A stretch of DNA of 42,153 nt from Oxalobacter sp. (GTDB lineage Bacteria; Pseudomonadota; Gammaproteobacteria; Burkholderiales; Burkholderiaceae_D). The position numbers and the translations under genes were made by a program. Below are positions 33,995-42,153 of this stretch, one piece after another (within the stretch, counting starts at the first letter, position 1; every line of letters begins with the position of its first letter). The stretch covers positions 1-42,153 of the forward strand of contig JAHAYL010000046.1 of assembly GCA_018384065.1 (NCBI GenBank), in the 5' to 3' direction. The notes under the pieces are model-generated. The model did not search any database. It was not told the origin of the DNA and was given only the letters and a program-made list of their open reading frames with translations.

Positions 33995-35515
33995 ATGCCT
34001 ATGAATACGCTTTATTCCATTGATGCAATACGCACCATCGAAAAATCCGCCATTGCCAGCCTTCCAACCGGGACATTGATGCGACGGGCAGGCAAAGCAG
34101 CCTCCGACCTTGCTAAGGACATCCTTGCAGGAATTCCGGACAATGGAAACCGGATCCTCATACTGGCAGGTCCCGGCAACAATGGCGGTGACGCACTTGA
34201 GATGGCGGCAAACCTGGCAGATGAGGGGGTTCATGTCTCTGTCCTTCTCGTCCTGAACCGGAAGAATCCATCAGAAGAAGCCAAGCAGGCAATGCAGAAA
34301 GCCGTCAAAAGTGCGGTCCATTGGGAAGATGCCCTTTCTATCGGAACAACTTTTGAGAAACTGCAGCAGCAGACCTGGTCCTTGGTTGTTGACGGCATCT
34401 TTGGTATTGGATTGCGGGAAGGCCTGTCAGGCAACCTGAAAAAGCTGGTTGACCTGGTGAACAACCTCAACTGCCCTGTCCTGGCATTGGATGTCCCAAG
34501 TGGTCTGGATGCTGACACAGGAACCATTGTCGGTACCGATATGACCGCCGTAAAAGCCACACATACCATCACATTCATCGGGGACAAACCAGGCCTGCAT
34601 ACAGCCAAGGGACGGGATTATGCTGGGGAAGTGCATCTGGCCCCCCTTGATGTTGCCCGACAGCACTTCATCCCTGCCGTTGCCCATCTCAATTCTCCCG
34701 ACCTCTTCAGGCATTTCCTGAAACCCCGTCCGCATGATTCCCATAAAGGGACTTATGGCCGGCTGGCCATTGTAGGTGGAGATGAAGGAATGGGAGGCGC
34801 ATTGACCCTGGCTTCAAGGGCGGCACTGATGCTGGGAACAGGGCTCTGCTACGCTGTCTATCTGAAAAACGCACCAGCAGTTGACCCTATCTGCCCTGAA
34901 GCCATGCTACGCTCAGCACACCGCTTTGACTTCTCTTCAGATGTCCTTGCGATAGGACCTGGACTTGGACGCAGCAATGTCGCAAAAGAATACCTGCAGC
35001 GTGTCCTGACATCAGACAGACCCGTTGTCCTGGATGCTGATGCGCTGAACAACATCGCCGAAGACAACGACCTCGAACAGCTGCTGATGTACAGGAAACC
35101 GCCTGCCATCATCACCCCCCATCCGTTGGAAGCGGCACGGCTCCTTAAAACCGATGCCGTCTCTGTCCAACAGAACCGTATTGAATCCGCCAAGGCACTT
35201 GCCGTGAAATTCAATGCCATCGCCGTCCTGAAAGGGTCTGGCACCATCATTGCAAAACCAGATGGACAGTTTGCCGTCAATCCAACCGGCAATCCTGGAT
35301 TGGCAACAGCAGGGACCGGTGATGTACTGACAGGGATGACCGGCGCCTTCCTTGCTCAGGGTTGGACACCTTTCGAAGCAGCACTAGGCGCAGTATGGCT
35401 TCACGGTAAAGCGGCTGACAGCATCGCAGAAAACCTGAAAGGTTACACTGGCATCCTGGCAGGTGAACTGGCACCTGTTGCCCGGAGAATCCTGAATACC
35501 TTGATTACCCGCTGA
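33995..35515 (+). CDS. nnr: Bifunctional NAD(P)HX epimerase/dehydratase
   Basis: A repair enzyme of about 506 residues for hydrated NADH/NADPH. The N-terminal YjeF domain (epimerase) has GPGNNGGDALEMA and then LDVPSGLDADTG. The C-terminal ribokinase-like domain (ADP-dependent dehydratase) has HKGTYGRLAIVGG, IGPGLGR, DADALN, TPHPLEAARLL and the catalytic-type NPTGNPGLATAGTGDVLTG loop. Start uncertain: ATGs at 33974, 33995 and 34001 are possible, and none has a clear ribosome binding site. 33995 puts about eight residues before the conserved DAIRTIE. It is divergent from rpsB and convergent with lon, standing alone between two minus-strand clusters. Confidence 0.92.
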   Translation: MPMNTLYSIDAIRTIEKSAIASLPTGTLMRRAGKAASDLAKDILAGIPDNGNRILILAGPGNNGGDALEMAANLADEGVHVSVLLVLNRKNPSEEAKQAMQKAVKSAVHWEDALSIGTTFEKLQQQTWSLVVDGIFGIGLREGLSGNLKKLVDLVNNLNCPVLALDVPSGLDADTGTIVGTDMTAVKATHTITFIGDKPGLHTAKGRDYAGEVHLAPLDVARQHFIPAVAHLNSPDLFRHFLKPRPHDSHKGTYGRLAIVGGDEGMGGALTLASRAALMLGTGLCYAVYLKNAPAVDPICPEAMLRSAHRFDFSSDVLAIGPGLGRSNVAKEYLQRVLTSDRPVVLDADALNNIAEDNDLEQLLMYRKPPAIITPHPLEAARLLKTDAVSVQQNRIESAKALAVKFNAIAVLKGSGTIIAKPDGQFAVNPTGNPGLATAGTGDVLTGMTGAFLAQGWTPFEAALGAVWLHGKAADSIAENLKGYTGILAGELAPVARRILNTLITR

Positions 35516-35528
35516 AAACGGGTTTTGC

Positions 35529-35577
35529 AAAAAAAAATCAGGCTGGACACTTCCTTGACAGGAAGCATTCAGCCTGA
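35529..35577 (-). terminator. Intrinsic terminator of lon
   Basis: On the minus strand, TCAGGCTG/CAGCCTGA (35538-35545 with 35570-35577) encloses a smaller stem CTTCCT/AGGAAG (35550-35555 with 35560-35565). A run of nine T follows. It lies 26 bases past the lon stop. The T-run is on the minus side only, so nnr on the other strand is not served as well. Confidence 0.85.
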
Positions 35578-35603
35578 CAGGTAGGTTTTGCCCGAAAAGC
35601 AGA

Positions 35604-38009
35604 TTAATGGGTTGTCGCCATTCCAGACCCTTCTGAATCTTTCTTCTCAGGTGCCGCTACCAGCACTTCTGACTCAGAAGCAGTCTCAGGCAGATGTTCC
35701 AACGCTGTCTCAAGGACGGTGTCAATCCACTTGACCGGAATGATTTCCAGATTGTTCTTGACGTTGTCTGGAATCTCCGCCAAGTCCTTGACATTCTGCT
35801 GCGGAATGATGACTTTCTTGATGCCTCCCCGTAATGCAGCCAGCAGTTTCTCTTTCAATCCACCGATTGGCAGGACTTCTCCCCTCAGGGTGATTTCACC
35901 AGTCATCGCCACATCAGCACGGACAGGAATCCCAGTGAAACTGGAAACCAATGCCGTTGTCATCGAAATGCCTGCTGAAGGACCATCTTTCGGTGTTGCG
36001 CCTTCCGGAACATGGATATGGATGTCCTTCTTCTCGAAAGCCTCATCCTTGATACCCAAGCGGCTTGCCCGGCTACGGACAACCGTACGGGCGGCCTCAA
36101 TGGATTCCTTCATGACATCGCCCAATGTCCCAGTCCGCAGGATATTGCCTTTGCCTGGCACCGTGACCGCCTCGATGGTCAGCAGTTCCCCGCCAACCTC
36201 AGTCCATGCCAGCCCGGTGACTTCACCGACCCGATTTTCCTTTTCCGCAACGCCAAAGTCAAACTGACGGACACCCAGGTATTTATCCAAGGTCTTCGGT
36301 ATGACAGAAACCTTACGGGTCTGTTTTTTCAGCAGCAGTGTCTTGACAACCTTACGGCAGATCTTGGAAATTTCCCGTTCCAATGCACGGACACCCGCTT
36401 CACGCGTGTAATACCGGATGATGTCACGGATTGCCGCTTCACTGATGCTCAGCTCAGCCGCTTTCAGACCATTGCGTTCCATCTGTTTCGGCAACAGGTA
36501 ACGCAGGGCGATATTGGTCTTTTCATCCTCGGTATAGCTGGAGAGGTTGATGACCTCCATCCTGTCAAGCAGTGCCGGTGGAATATTGTAGGAATTGGAT
36601 GTTGCGATGAACATCACATCCGACAGGTCAAAATCCACCTCGACATAATGGTCGGAGAAAGCATGGTTCTGTTCCGGATCAAGCACTTCCAGCAACGCAG
36701 CCGCAGGATCACCACGGAAATCAGCACCGATCTTATCCACTTCATCCAGCAGGAACAGCGGATTGCGGACACCGACTTTGGCAAGGTTCTGCAGGATCTT
36801 GCCCGGCATGGAACCGATATAAGTCCTGCGGTGCCCACGGATTTCCGCCTCATCACGCATACCGCCCAACGCCATACGGACATACTTGCGGTTGGTCGCC
36901 CGTGCGATAGACTGCCCCAAGGATGTCTTACCGACCCCTGGAGGTCCGACAAAACACAGGATCGGGGCTTTCACCCGGTCGACGCGCTGCTGGACAGCAA
37001 GGTATTCAAGGATCCGTTCCTTGACCTTTTCCAGACCATAATGGTCATTTTCAAGCACTTTCTCTGCTTTCACCAGATCATTGCTGATCTTGGATTTCTT
37101 CTTCCAAGGCAGGGAAACAAGTGCATCAATATAGTTCCGGACGACAGTCGCCTCAGCAGACATCGGGGACATGCTCTTGAGTTTTTTCAGTTCACCCATA
37201 GCCTTGTCACGGGCTTCTTTCGGCATCCTTGCCGCTGTGATTTTCTTCTCAAGTTCCTCGAAGTCTGTACCGTCTTCCCCTTCACCCAATTCTTTCTGAA
37301 TCGCCTTGACCTGCTCATTCAGATAATATTCGCGCTGGGATTTCTCCATCTGGCGCTTGACACGGCCATGGATGCGTTTCTCGACCTGCATGATGTCGAG
37401 CTCGCCTTCAATCTGTTCCAGCAGATATTCAAGACGGTCAGCGATATTGTTGGTCTCAAGAATCGTCTGTTTCTGTTCAAGCTTCAGCGGCAGATGTGCA
37501 GCGACAGAATCCGCAAAACGCCCATGGTCTTCAATGGAAGCCAGGGAAGCAACTACCTCTTTAGGGATTTTCTTATTCAGTTTGACATACTGGTCAAACT
37601 GTTCAATCACAGCACGTTTCAGTGCCTCCATTTCAGGTGTGCTGGTTCCAGAAGACGTTTCAGGCATGATTCCTGCATACAGGCAGTCCCCTTCTGAGGA
37701 GATACTGGAAATCCGTGCGCGACGTACCCCCTCAACAAGCACTTTCACCGTACCATCAGGCAGCCTCAGCATCTGAAGCACATTTGCCTGACAGCCGATT
37801 TCATAGATATCCTCAGCGGAAGGATCATCTTTTGCCGCTGTTTTCTGAGCAGCAAGCATAATCAGTTTGTCGTTTTCCATGGCCCTTTCCAGCGCATGGA
37901 TGGACTTGACCCGTCCAACAAACAGCGGAATGACCATATGCGGGAAGACAACCACATCCCTCAACGGGAGCAATGGCAGCCTAGACTGCTGAATTTCATT
38001 TGAAGTCAT
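35604..38009 (-). CDS. lon: ATP-dependent protease Lon
   Basis: An 801-residue LonA protease degrading misfolded and regulatory proteins. The N-terminal substrate domain (about 10-200) is followed by a coiled-coil region (200-260). The AAA+ module has Walker A GPPGVGKT (355-362) and Walker B LLDEVDK (about 420-426). The protease domain carries Ser678 (PKDGPSAG) and Lys721 (GGLKEK), the Ser-Lys dyad. Spacing matches E. coli Lon. Its upstream region has a candidate heat-shock promoter and a terminator follows the stop, so it is probably an independent unit despite lying behind clpX. Confidence 0.97.
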   Translation of the reverse strand: MTSNEIQQSRLPLLPLRDVVVFPHMVIPLFVGRVKSIHALERAMENDKLIMLAAQKTAAKDDPSAEDIYEIGCQANVLQMLRLPDGTVKVLVEGVRRARISSISSEGDCLYAGIMPETSSGTSTPEMEALKRAVIEQFDQYVKLNKKIPKEVVASLASIEDHGRFADSVAAHLPLKLEQKQTILETNNIADRLEYLLEQIEGELDIMQVEKRIHGRVKRQMEKSQREYYLNEQVKAIQKELGEGEDGTDFEELEKKITAARMPKEARDKAMGELKKLKSMSPMSAEATVVRNYIDALVSLPWKKKSKISNDLVKAEKVLENDHYGLEKVKERILEYLAVQQRVDRVKAPILCFVGPPGVGKTSLGQSIARATNRKYVRMALGGMRDEAEIRGHRRTYIGSMPGKILQNLAKVGVRNPLFLLDEVDKIGADFRGDPAAALLEVLDPEQNHAFSDHYVEVDFDLSDVMFIATSNSYNIPPALLDRMEVINLSSYTEDEKTNIALRYLLPKQMERNGLKAAELSISEAAIRDIIRYYTREAGVRALEREISKICRKVVKTLLLKKQTRKVSVIPKTLDKYLGVRQFDFGVAEKENRVGEVTGLAWTEVGGELLTIEAVTVPGKGNILRTGTLGDVMKESIEAARTVVRSRASRLGIKDEAFEKKDIHIHVPEGATPKDGPSAGISMTTALVSSFTGIPVRADVAMTGEITLRGEVLPIGGLKEKLLAALRGGIKKVIIPQQNVKDLAEIPDNVKNNLEIIPVKWIDTVLETALEHLPETASESEVLVAAPEKKDSEGSGMATTH

Positions 38010-38041
38010 TTCGATTACCTTAAATTACCATCGTTACGATG

Positions 38042-38069
38042 ATGTTGGGATGATTCCCGTTTTTACAAG
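38042..38069 (-). promoter_or_regulatory. Candidate sigma-32 (heat-shock) promoter of lon
   Basis: On the minus strand, CTTGTAA (38069 to 38063), a 13-base spacer and CCCAACAT (38049 to 38042). These are near the RpoH consensus CTTGAA-N13-CCCCATNT. Heat-shock control of lon is well known in proteobacteria. A small palindrome, CATCGTTACGATG (38029-38041), falls at the expected start. Confidence 0.5.
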
Positions 38070-38134
38070 ACCCTGTTCCAGATTTTTCGCCCAAGATGGC
38101 AGTTTTTCACCTTCAGTACCCTGGGAAACAACCA

Positions 38135-39391
38135 TCAGCCTTCTTTATAAATAAGCCGTGGCGCAACACCCTCAGTCACCATTTCCTTATCAATGACGAC
38201 ACGGGCAACATTCTTTTCACTCGGCAGGTTGAACATCAGGTCCAAAAGCAGGTTCTCCATGATGGAACGCAGGCCACGGGCGCCTGTCTTACGCTGCAGA
38301 GCCTTCGCAGCGATTGCGTGGAGCGCTTCTTCTTTGATTTCAAGCTCCGCGCCTTCCATCTCTAGCAGTCTGCTATATTGCTTGACCAGTGCATTCTTGG
38401 GTTTCACAAGGATATCAACAAGCGCCTCTTCTGTCAGGTTATGCAGCACAGCAACAACCGGCAACCGCCCAATCAGTTCAGGAATCAAGCCGAACTTGAC
38501 AAGGTCTTCGGGCTCGACATCCTGCATCAGCCGGCTCTCATTCAGATTTTCCTTGCTATGGACATCCGCTGAGAAACCGATTCCCCCTTTTTCTGTCCTG
38601 TCCTGGATGATTTTTGCCAATCCATCAAAAGCCCCGCCACAGATAAACATGATATTGGCGGTATTGACCTGGATGAAGTCCTGGTTGGGATGCTTGCGTC
38701 CCCCCTGCGGAGGAACTGAGGCAACAGTCCCCTCAACCAGTTTCAGCAACGCCTGCTGGACACCTTCACCGGACACATCACGGGTAATGGACGGATTATC
38801 TGATTTCCGGGAAATCTTATCGATTTCATCCAGATAGACAATGCCACGCTCGGCTTTTTCAACATCATAATCACAGTTCTGCAACAGTTTCTGGATGATG
38901 TTCTCGACATCTTCACCGACATAGCCAGCCTCGGTCAATGTCGTCGCATCCGCAATGGTGAACGGCACATCCAGCATCCTTGCCAAGGTCTGTGCCAACA
39001 GGGTCTTGCCCGATCCGGTTGGACCAACCAGCAGGATATTGCTTTTTGCCAGTTCCACATCACCGTCAATCCTGCCACCGAAGAATTTCAACCGCTTGTA
39101 ATGGTTGTATACGGCTACAGAAAGTACTTTTTTCGCCTGCTCCTGGCCGATGACATACTGATCCAGCAACGCGCAGATTTCACGAGGTGTCGGAAGCTGT
39201 TTTGCCCCTTCACCATCCACTTGGAACATCGCTTCCTTGGCACTGTCATGGATGATACTGCCGCACTGCTCAACACATTCATTGCAGATGTAAGCGGACT
39301 GCCCTTCAATCAGCTGCTTCACTTCCTCTTTGGCTTTGCCACAGAAAGAACAATAAAGCGCCTTTCCATTGGTTGTATTGTTTTCTGACAT
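38135..39391 (-). CDS. clpX: ClpX ATPase subunit of Clp protease
   Basis: A 418-residue AAA+ unfoldase that feeds substrates to ClpP. The N-terminal zinc-binding domain has Cys14, Cys17, Cys36 and Cys39 (CSFC, CNEC). Walker A is GPTGSGKT near 117-124 and Walker [10 protein letters not shown] near 185. The pore and IGF-type ClpP-docking features fall in the usual parts (for example KGGIGFSAD). The ATG at 39391 (MSENNTT) follows AGGAA; the longer reading to 39406 is not needed. Confidence 0.97.
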   Translation of the reverse strand: MSENNTTNGKALYCSFCGKAKEEVKQLIEGQSAYICNECVEQCGSIIHDSAKEAMFQVDGEGAKQLPTPREICALLDQYVIGQEQAKKVLSVAVYNHYKRLKFFGGRIDGDVELAKSNILLVGPTGSGKTLLAQTLARMLDVPFTIADATTLTEAGYVGEDVENIIQKLLQNCDYDVEKAERGIVYLDEIDKISRKSDNPSITRDVSGEGVQQALLKLVEGTVASVPPQGGRKHPNQDFIQVNTANIMFICGGAFDGLAKIIQDRTEKGGIGFSADVHSKENLNESRLMQDVEPEDLVKFGLIPELIGRLPVVAVLHNLTEEALVDILVKPKNALVKQYSRLLEMEGAELEIKEEALHAIAAKALQRKTGARGLRSIMENLLLDLMFNLPSEKNVARVVIDKEMVTEGVAPRLIYKEG

Positions 39392-39467
39392 ATTGTTCCT
39401 GTGCAATCAATGAAATTCGAACGATGACCTTGTATCAGTACGGTATTGATTTTCAGCCCTGTCTGAG

Positions 39468-39495
39468 AAAAAAGCCCGAACACGAGGTCCAGGCT
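39468..39495 (-). terminator. Possible intrinsic terminator between clpP and clpX
   Basis: On the minus strand, AGCCTG (39495 to 39490) pairs with CGGGCT (39478 to 39473) around an 11-base loop, directly before six T (39473-39468). The stem is short and includes a G-T pair, so partial termination is the likelier effect. The remaining ~76 bases before clpX could hold a separate promoter. Confidence 0.4.
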
Positions 39496-39519
39496 TCGAT
39501 ACACTCACTGAAGCAGAGC

Positions 39520-40143
39520 TCAGGCTCTCTTGACCAGAACCTCGTCAATCAATCCATAATCTTTCGCTTCGGCAGCAGACATGAAATTGTCCCGTTCTGT
39601 ATCAAGGGCGATTTCTTCAAGCGTCCTGCCCGTATTGGCAGCCAGGATGCCATTGAGCTGCTTGCGGAGATAAAGGATTTCCTTGGCATGGATTTCGATA
39701 TCGGTTGCCTGTCCCTGTGCCCCGCCGGAAGGCTGATGGATCATGATACGGGAATTCGGCAGGGAAAACCGCTTGCCTTTCGCCCCTGCCGCCAGCAGGA
39801 AAGCACCCATTGACGCAGCCAAACCCGTACACAATGTGGAGACCTGCGGCTTGATAAACTGCATCGTGTCATAAATCGCCATCCCGGCAGTCACCGATCC
39901 TCCCGGAGAATTGATGTAAAGCGAGATATCCTTATCCGGATTCTCACTTTCCAGGAACAGCAACTGCGCGACAATCAGGTTGGCACTTTCATCTGTCACT
40001 GGTCCCACCAGGAAAATAATCCGTTCCTTCAGCAGACGGGAATAGATATCGTAGGCACGCTCACCACGGCCACTCTGTTCGACCACCATAGGCACCATGC
40101 CAAGCATCTCGGTGCCCAATGCTGAACCATGAAACTGTTTCAT
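39520..40143 (-). CDS. clpP: ATP-dependent Clp protease proteolytic subunit
   Basis: A 207-residue serine protease forming the tetradecameric Clp barrel. The triad is Ser111 (LAASMGAF), His136 (MIHQPSGG) and Asp185, the same numbers as the E. coli precursor. The N-terminal propeptide (about 1-14) and LVGPVTDE and YINSPGGSV segments are standard. It follows tig by 36 bases. Confidence 0.97.
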   Translation of the reverse strand: MKQFHGSALGTEMLGMVPMVVEQSGRGERAYDIYSRLLKERIIFLVGPVTDESANLIVAQLLFLESENPDKDISLYINSPGGSVTAGMAIYDTMQFIKPQVSTLCTGLAASMGAFLLAAGAKGKRFSLPNSRIMIHQPSGGAQGQATDIEIHAKEILYLRKQLNGILAANTGRTLEEIALDTERDNFMSAAEAKDYGLIDEVLVKRA

Positions 40144-40179
40144 CCTTTTCCTGTCCCTAGAGAATCGACCATCCCTGCA

Positions 40180-41520
40180 TCAGACCGGCTGTGCCATCAC
40201 TTCTTCAAACGGCATCACTTTTTCAGTGACTTTCGCCTTGGTATAGATGTATTCAACCGCATTTTCTTCCATCAGGATGTTTTCCAATTCACGGCGGCGG
40301 TTGGCATCATTCATATAGTAGTCAAAAACCATCTGAGGCTGCTGATAGCTGGAAGCAATCTCCTCAGCGCGTTCTTTCAGCTTTTCCTGGGAAACAGCAA
40401 GGATATTGTCTTTCATCAGTTCGCCGAGCAGCAGACCAAGGCGGACACGGTTTTCAGCCTGCTTGGTGAACATATCGCGGGGCAGCTCATCGTCCTTATG
40501 TTCGGGATTACGGGCAGCCAGGTCACCACGGGTGAAATCAATCAGTTCATCAATTTCTTTCTCAATCATTGCCTTTGGAATATCGAAGGCATTGGCTTCA
40601 ACAAACTTGGCAAATACATTGCTCTTGTTGATGGTTGCGATACGGTTCTTGATTTCACGGACCAGGTTCTTCTTGATGTCCTCACGCAGTTTGTCTGCAC
40701 CACCTTCAGTGATACCCAGCTGCTTGCAGAATTCATCATCCAGTTCCGGCAGATGCGCCCATTCAATCTTCTTGAGGCTGACAGTGAACTCAGCAGTCTT
40801 CCCGGCAACATCCTTGCCATGATAGTTTTCCGGGAAAGGCAGTTCAAAGGTCTTGGATTCACCGACTTTCATACCCCGGACAGCATTTTCAAATTCAGGC
40901 AGCATCTGCTTTTCACCCAAGATGAACAGATAACCATCTGCCTTGCCGCCATCAAACTCAGTACCATCAATCTTGCCGACAAAGTCAATCGTGACACGGT
41001 CCCCGTCTTCAGCAACATCACTGCCATTCCCTTTGCCATGTTCACTGTCTTCTCCCTTGACATGGTAATGGGCTCCCCGTTTCCTCAGGATGTTGATGGT
41101 TTTTTCAACATCTTCATCAGTCACTTCGCAGGATGCCTTTTCAACTTCCAATGCGCTCAGGTCACCGACTTCAACTTCTGGGATGATTTCGAAAGTCGCA
41201 TAGAACTGCAGCATACCTTCAGGGACATCCTCAGTTTTCGCATCAACCTTGGCAGGACCAGCTACAGCCAGTTTGTTTTCAGCAACAGCTTCATTGATTG
41301 CCTTGTTGATCCTTTCATCAAGGACATCAGCATTGATCTGGATGCCATACATCTGGCGGACCATTTTCAGAGGGACCTTACCAGGGCGGAAGCCATGCGC
41401 CTTGGTTGTCCGGGCACGGACTTTCAGACGTTTCTCAACTTCTGAATTGATTTCTTCAACAGGGAGGGTAATGGTTACCCGTCTTTCAAGCTTTTCCAGA
41501 TTTTCTACAGCGTATGCCAT
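40180..41520 (-). CDS. tig: Trigger factor (ribosome-associated chaperone)
   Basis: A 446-residue trigger factor, a peptidyl-prolyl isomerase and chaperone at the ribosome exit. The ribosome-binding signature GFRPGKVP lies at 43-50. The FKBP-type isomerase domain runs from about 150 to 255 (VTIDFVGKIDGTEFDGGK), then the helical C-terminal arm domain. Compared with E. coli as I recall it, about nine extra residues, rich in Gly, Asp and His, lie just before the isomerase core (153-170). It heads the tig-clpP-clpX set. Confidence 0.96.
   Translation of the reverse strand: MAYAVENLEKLERRVTITLPVEEINSEVEKRLKVRARTTKAHGFRPGKVPLKMVRQMYGIQINADVLDERINKAINEAVAENKLAVAGPAKVDAKTEDVPEGMLQFYATFEIIPEVEVGDLSALEVEKASCEVTDEDVEKTINILRKRGAHYHVKGEDSEHGKGNGSDVAEDGDRVTIDFVGKIDGTEFDGGKADGYLFILGEKQMLPEFENAVRGMKVGESKTFELPFPENYHGKDVAGKTAEFTVSLKKIEWAHLPELDDEFCKQLGITEGGADKLREDIKKNLVREIKNRIATINKSNVFAKFVEANAFDIPKAMIEKEIDELIDFTRGDLAARNPEHKDDELPRDMFTKQAENRVRLGLLLGELMKDNILAVSQEKLKERAEEIASSYQQPQMVFDYYMNDANRRRELENILMEENAVEYIYTKAKVTEKVMPFEEVMAQPV

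Positions 41521-42153
<633 letters not shown>

Noticed and set aside
33803-34234. 143-codon minus-strand frame upstream of rpsB
   Set aside because: Covers the start of nnr and the divergent promoter region; its Cys-rich reading has no family match.
36012-37697. 561-codon open frame on the plus strand
   Set aside because: Lies entirely antisense to lon; composition follows lon codons in reverse and no protein family or ribosome binding site is seen.
40129-41445. 438-codon open frame on the plus strand
   Set aside because: Antisense to tig; Phe/Leu/Ile-rich reading with no recognisable domain.

Overview
This 42 kb window is chromosomal DNA of a betaproteobacterium. The evidence is gene order: rpsB-tsf-pyrH-frr-uppS-cdsA-dxr-rseP-bamA-skp-lpxD-fabZ-lpxA-lpxB-rnhB and tig-clpP-clpX-lon are the usual Burkholderiales arrangements, and ppsA/ppsR are divergent. 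Base composition looks close to 50% GC by eye, low for the order. An Oxalobacteraceae member such as Oxalobacter is my best guess, but this is inference and not a database result.

Left part (1-5.5 kb): the first ~190 bases, read on the minus strand, look like the promoter and boxA leader of an rRNA operon whose 16S gene lies off the left edge. Next comes a minus-strand cassette of an MBOAT acyltransferase (2585-4105) followed by two SGNH hydrolase-fold proteins. It is laid out like the periplasmic O-acetylation systems that modify peptidoglycan or exopolysaccharide. Two secreted proteins follow on the plus strand: one Gln/Gly/Pro-rich with 35-residue repeats, the other resembling surface-adhesin protein E.

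Accessory part (5.5-10.9 kb): a VanW-family protein; an AT-richer Type II restriction-modification pair (Sau3AI/MutH-like endonuclease, then a C5-cytosine methyltransferase, probably GATC-specific); a membrane-anchored protein of unknown function; a small protein made of six 16-residue repeats; and tRNA-Ser(GGA).

Metabolic part (11-18.6 kb): class I fumarase with murI, a small lipoprotein, a metallo-beta-lactamase-fold protein with a thiamine-binding-family protein, PEP synthase (minus strand) and its regulatory kinase/phosphatase PpsR (plus strand).

Envelope and translation part (18.6-33.7 kb, all minus strand): one long array runs from rpsB to rnhB and ends with a PIG-L deacetylase. It links ribosome and translation factors, UMP kinase, isoprenoid and phospholipid precursors (dxr, uppS, cdsA), outer-membrane protein assembly (rseP, bamA, skp) and lipid A synthesis (lpxD, fabZ, lpxA, lpxB). 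Many neighbours overlap by 1-8 bases. A hairpin terminator after tsf suggests that pyrH onwards is partly separate.

Right part (34-42.2 kb): a plus-strand bifunctional NAD(P)HX repair enzyme, then the minus-strand protein quality-control set lon, clpX, clpP and tig. lon has a candidate sigma-32 promoter and a strong terminator. A truncated plus-strand ferredoxin-NADP reductase runs off the right edge. No insertion sequence, prophage or CRISPR array was seen.
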